Shown here piece after piece: positions 12,101 to 21,100 of a stretch of 64,000 bases of DNA. Source of the stretch: Paraescarpia echinospica (taxonomy: Eukaryota; Annelida; Polychaeta; Sabellida; Siboglinidae); NCBI GenBank assembly GCA_020002185.1, contig CM034541.1, positions 25,896,902 through 25,960,901 on the forward strand. Direction: 5' to 3'. How positions within the stretch are numbered: position 1 is the first letter of the stretch; the number at the start of each line of letters is the position of its first letter. Under the pieces are notes generated by a model. It saw nothing but the letters and a program-made list of their open reading frames with translations, did no database searches and was not told the DNA's origin. The position numbers and the translations under genes were made by a program.

Positions 12101-15100
12101 AATGGAATACCATCATCACTTGTGTGGACGTATCAGCTAAATCCACATACATTCAAATGATTTACATCGTCTTTTTCTTTATCTGTCCGTCCGTGTGTCA
12201 CTGTCTGTCTGTTCGTCTGTCACTCTGTCACTCTGTCTGTCTTTTCACTACATCATTTATATCTCAGAACTGTAACATAAACTAAAAAGTAAACATTGTT
12301 GATTGAAAAGTGCCATTATCTGACTAGAAAACTTAAAAGAACCTCCTCAATTTGATGCTCTTGTTTGTCTCATTTCAAATACATTTTGTAAAAAACAAAA
12401 CTACCTAGTATCCACATCCTAGCTAATTTGTGCAACTTTCTATGTAGTTTTGGTAAAATAATAAGAAAAACTAATAGCTTATTTAATTCCTGCATAGGAA
12501 TTAATTCAAGTGATTCTCAAAATTTATACCTTCACGCGAATGATACGTTTGTGTATGTGTTTTTATGGCATCAACTTCGCTTGCTCTTTCAAAAACCACG
12601 TCACTGACAAATTTTAACAAGATTTAACAATATTCCCATCCAGAGCTACAAGCTCCAGATGGCATGTAAACAAAGAAGCCTTTGGTTTATCGAGAGTCCA
12701 ACAATTTTCCACCTATGTATAGCCCGCCCTCCCCAGATGTTTTATTTATTGTCCTCTGAGAGAATGAGTATTTTCTCACATCTAACCTACACTGTTATTT
12801 GACTAATGCCGCACTGTGCCCTCTGGTTCTACTGCCTTTTTTAAGTTTGAAGAAAATATTTCTATCAATATCTTCATAACCATTCAATATTTTAAAACTT
12901 GTATTTGGTCTCCTCTTAGTCTCCTAGTCTCTAATGTTGTCAACCCGCATTCTAATAGGCATCTTTCATAACTAAGATTTTTCAGTTCAGGAATCAGCTT
13001 AGTTGCTCTTCGATGGACTCTTTCTAGCTTATCTATGTCCCTCTTACGATATGGCCTCCGCTTGTATACAATATTCCAAATGAGGTATAACTATTGCTTT
13101 GTATAGCGATACAATCAGCTGTTTCTCCCTATATACGTGATATTTCTTCTAATTAGCCCTAGTATTTGATTACCCTGAAGCAGCAATTCCACATTGTTCT
13201 GAAACTTTCATGTCAGCACAAACTGTCACTCTTAAATCCTTTTCTTTTACAGTTTTACCTAATATAATATCCACCACTGGGTTGAAGACAAAATCTTCAC
13301 CCAGCAATTGGCAATACTTGGACATGAAATAACCGGATCTGCAATGGGCTAAAGCAGATGAGGCAGCAGTTAAGGCAAACATGATATCTAGTACTTATGA
13401 CGGCTGTCTACCAAGACTACTAGTTAAACCATTCACCTTGTGTGGAAGCTGGAAGAACCAGGCCCCTGGCAGCATAACGTCATGGCGCGGCCCAATGCCT
13501 TTGTGGAAGGACGGACCATCACAGCTCTCATTCTGTAAATAGAAACTACATAACGTCATGCCTTTGTGGAAGGACGGGCCATCACAGCTCTCATTCTGTA
13601 AACAATAGAAACTACATAACGTCATGGCGCGGCCCAGTGCCTTTGTGGAAGGACGGGCCGTCACAGCTCTCATTCTGTAAACAACAGAAACAACACTGTG
13701 TCTTCTTAATTGTCTTCTCCATATGACGACACAGTAAATATACACTCAAGTCTAGTTTTCACATATTTGGCTGCTGATGTTAAATATTGATAAAATTGCT
13801 AGATAGTGGTCACTGCCTCGTAGAATCAAGTGTTCAAAAACTGTGCAGAAAAGTTGGTGGTCAGTCAGACTGTCAACTTTATAAAGTGGAGGGGTCAGTA
13901 CATCATTTTTGCTAAGCGACAAACGCTAGAGTGTTATTACATAGTAAGGTTGTAGCTATCCATAAGTATCTTATAATCTCTTTGATCTAGACTTTAGCTA
14001 GAAAATATTAATACACGCCTTTTGTTTTTATGCAACACCTGGGTCTCTTGTTTAGTTCATTTATGACTAACGATGCCAACCAAACTAATTCAACAAGACA
14101 CACACAACACTAACATAGACAAACCTGAAACTGACGTTTTAACTTCCTCTCCTCTCCTAAAATGGCGCTCCAGTATTTTGCTTTCATGCCATCATCCATC
14201 AATGTCTCCAGTTTCTCGTAGAGCTTGTTGAGAATCTCGTCACTTTTTTTGTGTTCGTCGGTCGGCAGTCGGCTGAACACCGGCTTACACAGCAGATACA
14301 AGGCTCTGACAGGACGCAACGATAACAACTCAACATCTGTGTATTAATGTACTAACAATGGGGCAGAGTAACAGCATCTCCACCCAGGCCCCGAGGTCCT
14401 CCCAGGCCCCGAAGTCCTCCCAGGCCCCGAGGTCCTCCCAGGCCCCGAGGTCCTCCCAGGCCCCGAGGTCCTCCCAGGCCCCGAGGTCCTCCCACGCCCC
14501 GAGGTCCTCCCAGGCCCCGAGGTCCTCCCACGCCCCGAGGTCCTCCCAGGCCCCGAGGTCCTCCCACGCCCCGAGGTCCTCCCAGGCCCCGAGGTCCTCC
14601 CAGGCCCCGAGGTCCTCCCAGGCCCCGAGGTCCTCCCACGCCCCGAGGTCCTCCCACGCCCCGAGGTCCTCCCAGGCCCCGAGGTCCTCCCAGGCCCCGA
14701 GGTCCTCCCACGCCCCGAGGTCCTCCCACGCCCCGAGGTCCTCCCAGGCCCCGAGGTCCTCCCAGGCCCCGAGGTCCTCCCAGGCCCCGAGGTCCTCCCA
14801 CACCCTGAGGTCCCTTGCTGCTGTTTGTTTCCTTCAACCAATGTCCTTTCATCTACCACTCGGCAATGTATTAAAAAACAAAGGTAATTATGTACAGTTA
14901 TTTAATTATGGGTTTGTGATGTGCTTTTCAGGGCGCCACTATGGTGTTACCCCGGGTTATGCACGCAATGTGAGGTGGCCCCATCTATGTCATCGCCCTC
15001 AGAGCTCTTGTCAGCAAGTTCACAGAGCAAGTGTTAGATAAGTGACTCTACTGCGGTGTTATATTTGCTCTACTGTTGCCATAATTGATGACAACATAAA

Positions 15101-18100
15101 TGTGAGGAGGAACAAATTTAAGATTGAAATACTCTAATGGTGGTAACTGTTACCCTTGGTTGGTTACTCCGTCGGCAGATGTTAGTTAGTACACATAATA
15201 TTAGTTAGTACACATAATATTAGTTAGTACACATAATAACCTGTTCAGCATTCTTGTAAGATCACAATGAAATAATCTTAAAACTGAAACAACTTAAGGC
15301 ACCTAATACTTATATACAGTCGAACGTCGATCACCTCGGTAATACAGTCACCTTGCAACTAAGGTCATCTTGGGACAGTCCGAAATTATTTTTGTAACAA
15401 TAAGTTAACAGTTTGTAACAATAAATATTCTGGACACTTTTGTCCAGTCAGGAGTGTGACAGTAAGGTAGGGCTGTATCTCTTCAGCGAGAGCAGGTTTA
15501 TTCTATATGGATGAATGTTTGAAAACTAACATTTTATTGCCACTAAAACAAAACAAGTTTCTTGGATGGCAAATTCCTGCTGTTTTTTTTAACTACTACT
15601 ATTTCCTTGGACAAAGCAAATGCATTCTCATTCCATAAACACTTCGATGAAACACGGAGACAGTCTTTGTACTCACTTTGTTGGAAACGTTGGCAAATCA
15701 TTTTCTTCATCTTCCTTCCCATCATGCCCTGCCACTTCCACTTCCTGTCTATCTAACTCGAGACTGACTAGGTCATCTTCTCGCCCCGGCACCAGATACC
15801 CCCATCCGTGGGTGTCGTTGTAATGTAGGGGAAAGCCGTCCCACGTGAGACGCAGTAGTTTTGGGGCAATCCGCTTCAATGTGCTGATCTTTGATGGTCC
15901 GAGTGGCTGCTTCTCGTCCACTTCATGAAGCTTGGGACAAAGTTCCGTGTACCATCTATGGCAGACGACACAGTCAGAACCCTGAGAAACTTAGAGAATG
16001 GCAGTGGTATTATAGAACAACTTTGAAAATGGTAGCCATAATGAATTCAGCAAGGATGGTAATTTTCAGGTCGTAAAATGACTTCAGAAAATATATACAG
16101 GCAATAATTTGTTTTAATTGTGACACTAAAATTTTTAACTGTAAATAACAATTAGTTGACAAATAGTGTATAACTTGTGACATAATACCACTTGTGATAA
16201 AAATAATAATACTCCATTATCATCTACAGTAAAACCTGTCCATAACGGTCGGTGTCAGGTCTGTGCAAAATTACTGTTATAGGCAGGTTGCCATTATGGA
16301 GTTTCATGACTTGGATACTCACTAGGAGGAGCCACAGTATTATGAATGGTTACGCTGACGTTTGCTAGTTGGTACTTTCGTGAACAATACAAACCTAGAG
16401 TTAACAATAATATTAAATAATACACTACACAACTTGCTATATTTCATTGATGTCCCTTTTTTCCTTTGGGCCATGGTGAAATCAATCACGCCATCCAAGT
16501 AAAGGCAAACAGAAATAGCTTTGATGTCCAAAAGGAAATAGGAGGGTGTGAATGAGTGGAAGGCAAGCTTTGGCCCAGATTTGCTCTCCAGCTAGGCCAA
16601 GCCACCTAGGTAAATATTACAATGGCCCGCTTCCATCTGTGGATACATGCTCAGGGCTTCTCTCAGCTCATTTTGGACATCAAAGCTGATTCTACTCCTC
16701 TTTGCTGGAGTAAAGGAGCCACATAGCAGCTGCAACAAGCTAATGATGCCATGCGTGACTCGATTGCAATTTGATAGTCCCGCATACACGCTATGACACT
16801 GACGCAATGACGTTCAAGGAAATTATGGATCCCGTTTCACCTGCCCGCAAGCGGCAGGTTAACTATGAATGGTTTGGTCCAAATTAACTGACTGTTATAC
16901 GCAGTAGACAGGTTACCGTTATGGACAGTGCAAACTAATAGGAAGTCATTCAGGACTTTCAAAAGTGACCGTTATATACAGGTTATCATTGTGGACAGGT
17001 GGCCACTAAGACAGGTTTTACTGTATATCCTCAGGAATCTTAAAAAAAAGGAATTTAGGCACAGTCATGAATAGGGACACACAAGAGTCATTATTAGTTC
17101 AAGGGATCATCATTAGTTCAAGGGATCCTCATTAGTTCAAGGGATCACCAGAGATTATAGGTTGGAATGTAATTTCAAACAAATAAGTCTTGACTTTTTT
17201 ATGACAAAGGGAAAGGTGACTAGTTTCAGATGATTTTAAAGTAAAGTAATCCCTTCCAGATTTTGAGAGCAGATAATAACATTAATAAGTTGTTATTGAG
17301 ACTGCTAATACGCATGTACTTTGGGTATCCTGCCATATATGGCTGGCGCTTCGGCATAGCTTTGGCGATCTCGAAGACACTCGCTACTCGGTCCTCTCTC
17401 GTCCCCTCTGTCTCCTTCACTTCAGTCGCAGTCTTCGTCTAAACCAAACACGCAGCGTGAAACAGAGCTAACAAAAACAATCCTCTCAGTTCTAATTTTT
17501 TTGGAACTTTTCCACATTATAATTTGGTCAGGTGACATAAAATATGACATATTTCATTTAACTGGATGTAATAATCACTACAGGAATATTATCAAATGGC
17601 ACCGTGATGTAAATACATATAATGCATTGCATTTTCCTTTGGAGTAAGGTTTTTGAATACATCATGAGCATAGCAAGTTTGTACAATTAAGTTTTTTTAC
17701 ATAACGGTTTTGGTTGTTCGGTAATTGGACATATTTCAAACATACAAAACTTATTTTTATAAATTCAAAATGACCATCAACCACATAAAACAGGAATCAT
17801 TTAATTGATCAGAAGCATGACAGAAACAATCATAGACAAAATCTATTAATCGAAACAACACTAAGAAACATTAAAATGCACTCTACTCGCAAGTCACAAC
17901 ACAAATACCTTTTTAGTTTTCTTGAGTCGTGGTCCATTGTACGTGTTTTCTCTTGTCGACCAATCAAGATCCCACAACCAGACATCATCTTTGTACCTAA
18001 AGACACAGACACACGGCTGGAACGCAGGTAACTGACACCCAGGGCATGACTGTAACAACGGAGAAATAAGAGCTATGACCATCTCGCCATGGGTGTCCTA

Positions 18101-21100
18101 GATAGTTCACAGTCCACTGTCTGTCCTCTACAATTGTCCACTTTTTCATGGGGTAAAAATAGAAACAATAATGCCTTTAAAGAGGGTTGTCGGTTCCTCA
18201 ATTTTACATGTCATATTTTAAAGATTAGAATAAATATGTTAAAAAGTAAAAGTAAAGGTAAGTTCTTATATAGCACAGTATCCAGTCCTCAGGACTGCTC
18301 AAAGCACTTTACACTTTACTCCATGGTAGACCTGTTCAGTCAAACACCATCTCAACTTCTCTGGGAAGCATGAAGGTATGTTGAAGGTATACAGTCCACA
18401 ATTAACATTTTTCTTCAGCAAAATGTAAATAAAACATTTAGATTATAAACCATTCTATTGGCCAAATAATGTATGCTGTGTCCTTAACTTCATAGTTTGT
18501 GACGTTGCCACATTCAAGACAACCGATTCAGTGAACTTCCTGCTAATAACTACCACCTGGCTGATTGCATTCTGGGTAATGGAACAGGTGCCTCCCTTTG
18601 ACAGAGCCTGACCTTAAACGACGAGTGAAAACAGCTGCTATTTCAACCGCACCTTTTGTCTTCTAGAAGTGAACAGGCATCATTCGCTAACTGGGTCAAG
18701 GACAGTTGCCCCTCCCTCTGAAGGTCGTTGTGTATTGCGTCGGACTCGCTTATGTAACGATCCCAGTTTGTGTTGACGGGGAGAAAGGCAGTTCCCATCT
18801 CTAGCATCCCTGCGACGGTTACAGGGTGAGGAAACCTGGGCAGAAAATCGGAGGGACAATAGTGGGCAAAATGTTCTGATAACTAATCAGCAATATAACT
18901 TACTTATTTACCATTAATTTGCATAACGTTATATTGATGTTTTATAAAAAATGATGTGTGTGAGCATTTGCATTCATCTGTTTATGGTACTTAAGTGTGA
19001 CAGCTTTGCCTTTAATAATTGCAGATTAATTGTCTACTTTACTTCTAGATTTTAAGGTTATTTAAAAACCATGATTTTTAATATTTATAAAATTACATAA
19101 AAATGCTACGATTGCGTCTTAACGCATCATTTCAAAAGCTATTTTTAAAGGTGTCAAATCACCTTTTTTGTTTTACTTGAAGTAATAAATGTCCTACCTG
19201 TTCAGGAATGTTGGCCACAATGTCTGGAATACTGCCAGTGTTGCCTTCACGTCATTGGCGCAGTAGATCATGAGATTCTACAAGAAACACACAAAGCTGA
19301 AGACCTCTAGTCACTGAGAGTGGGTATATTCACGAGTTAATTGTTAAAATGTCAGATAAAATACAGAAATAGAACCCCAGACACAGATATTGTATTCTAG
19401 TATCGAACTGTCTTTAGTACAGTGTGACGAAATGGAGTCTGTCATTTGAATAACAATTCAGAGTCTTCATTCAAGTATTTCTGGGAAGGTTTTGGCCACC
19501 GCATGTGAACATGGGTGGCCAGGGGGTTTGAGCCCCCCACTTTTGTATATAGCAAATTGCGGTAAATAATCTAGCTAGTAATATAGGTGTGCAGTATGCA
19601 CACAGGTATATTTTTCCCTTGAATTTATATATTGTAAATCTTGTGACAATTCGTGTGCTGTAAATATGTCTAACAACATTCAAGGGTTTTTTCAGTCACT
19701 AACTAGCTAGAATGGAAAATTATTATATGTATGTACAAATTGTAGTACATAGCATATGCGGTACATAGATCAGTAATCTTTATGGACCTGTCTGTGCACA
19801 GAATGCGAAATACACTGTATAGATTGTCTGTGCACAGTGGCAATCCCTGTGAATTAATAAATTTTGATTGCCCATTACCAACCTACGCAATAGTTGGTGT
19901 AACTTTATACAAACAGAGAAAGGGCTACATGAACAATTCTGTAACACATGTCATCATATATACACTGGGGGTGAGGGGGTACCAGGCGGAAGTAGCACAC
20001 GAAAAATATTTCTGGGAAAACATACTCTGAAAATGGTAATAGCATTTGAGTTTCCAGTGTATAGACTTGAAAGTGACAATCCCTAATCTAACCATGCAAC
20101 GGTTGGCCAACATATAAACAAGTTTATGTTATATGAACTGAGGGCCAGCAAGTTTGTGATGGGGGTCTATGTATCATCAAAGTACGTCACATTTCTATGA
20201 TATCAAAAACTAAATAAGTAAAAACTAATGTGTAGTTTTAACTAATCACTGTTTGTATAATACAAGAAAAATGTCTCTCAGGGGAGTACATAATTTGTTG
20301 ACATTGTATACATTTGTAAGGATGATTGTAAGAAAACTATAACCGGTGGAGTACATAATTTGTTGACATTGTATACATTTGTAAGGATGATTGTAAGAAA
20401 ACTACAACCGGTGGAGTACATAATTAGGTGACATTGTATACATTTGCAAGGATGATTGTAAGAAATGCTGGTTGGGAGTCAAACTATTGTGTCTATGATA
20501 AGCAAGATGGTCCAATTCTTTGGTTAGAAAAGGGAAACTCTTGTAAGAGTTTGACCCAAACACCCACCTGGAAGTCGTCCCTGACATCTTTCATGTCTCC
20601 CTTCACAAACACCTGCCGTGTTTCTTTGTCCAGTGGCGCACCCTTGCAGTGAAGTTGGTAGACATCGTTCAGATTGTTCAGCGTACTTTCTTCTGCCCAC
20701 TCGAAAGTCTGCACAGACGTAAACAAAGTAGGTCCACCACTACTTGTGCTACTACATGAAGTGACATTAACAAAAATATTATTAACAAATTCATATATGA
20801 TGCTGTTTTCTTAATTCCTTTTTCTGTTAAACATTAAGTAGAATTAAAAATGTTGTCACAACAAAACATGGCAACATAAATTTATGGATGTGGTGAGGTG
20901 TGTGGAATTTAAGTATAGTTATTTTGCCTCTTTTTACATAACATGATGTGCCACGTTTTATCCTTAGTAACATGGATTTTAATTTCTTCAAATTAATTAA
21001 TTTAATTTAATTGTTTTGACTTACTGGCGGTCCTCTCCACCAATGGTGTTCTTCCATCTCGCGCACCTCCTTTCTTCGGCTATTTTTCTTCCGTGCAATA

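Noticed and set aside
14330..15041. Four overlapping ORFs on both strands, collagen- or proline-like
   Set aside because: Produced by the 18-bp array in all frames; flanks show no start context or homology.
15956..15981. Longer 5' boundary for POLG exon 9 (acceptor at 15982)
   Set aside because: It gives an open frame but adds GSDCVVCHR before WYTEL and breaks the phase with exon 8; the acceptor before 15955 restores GYPK-WYTEL.
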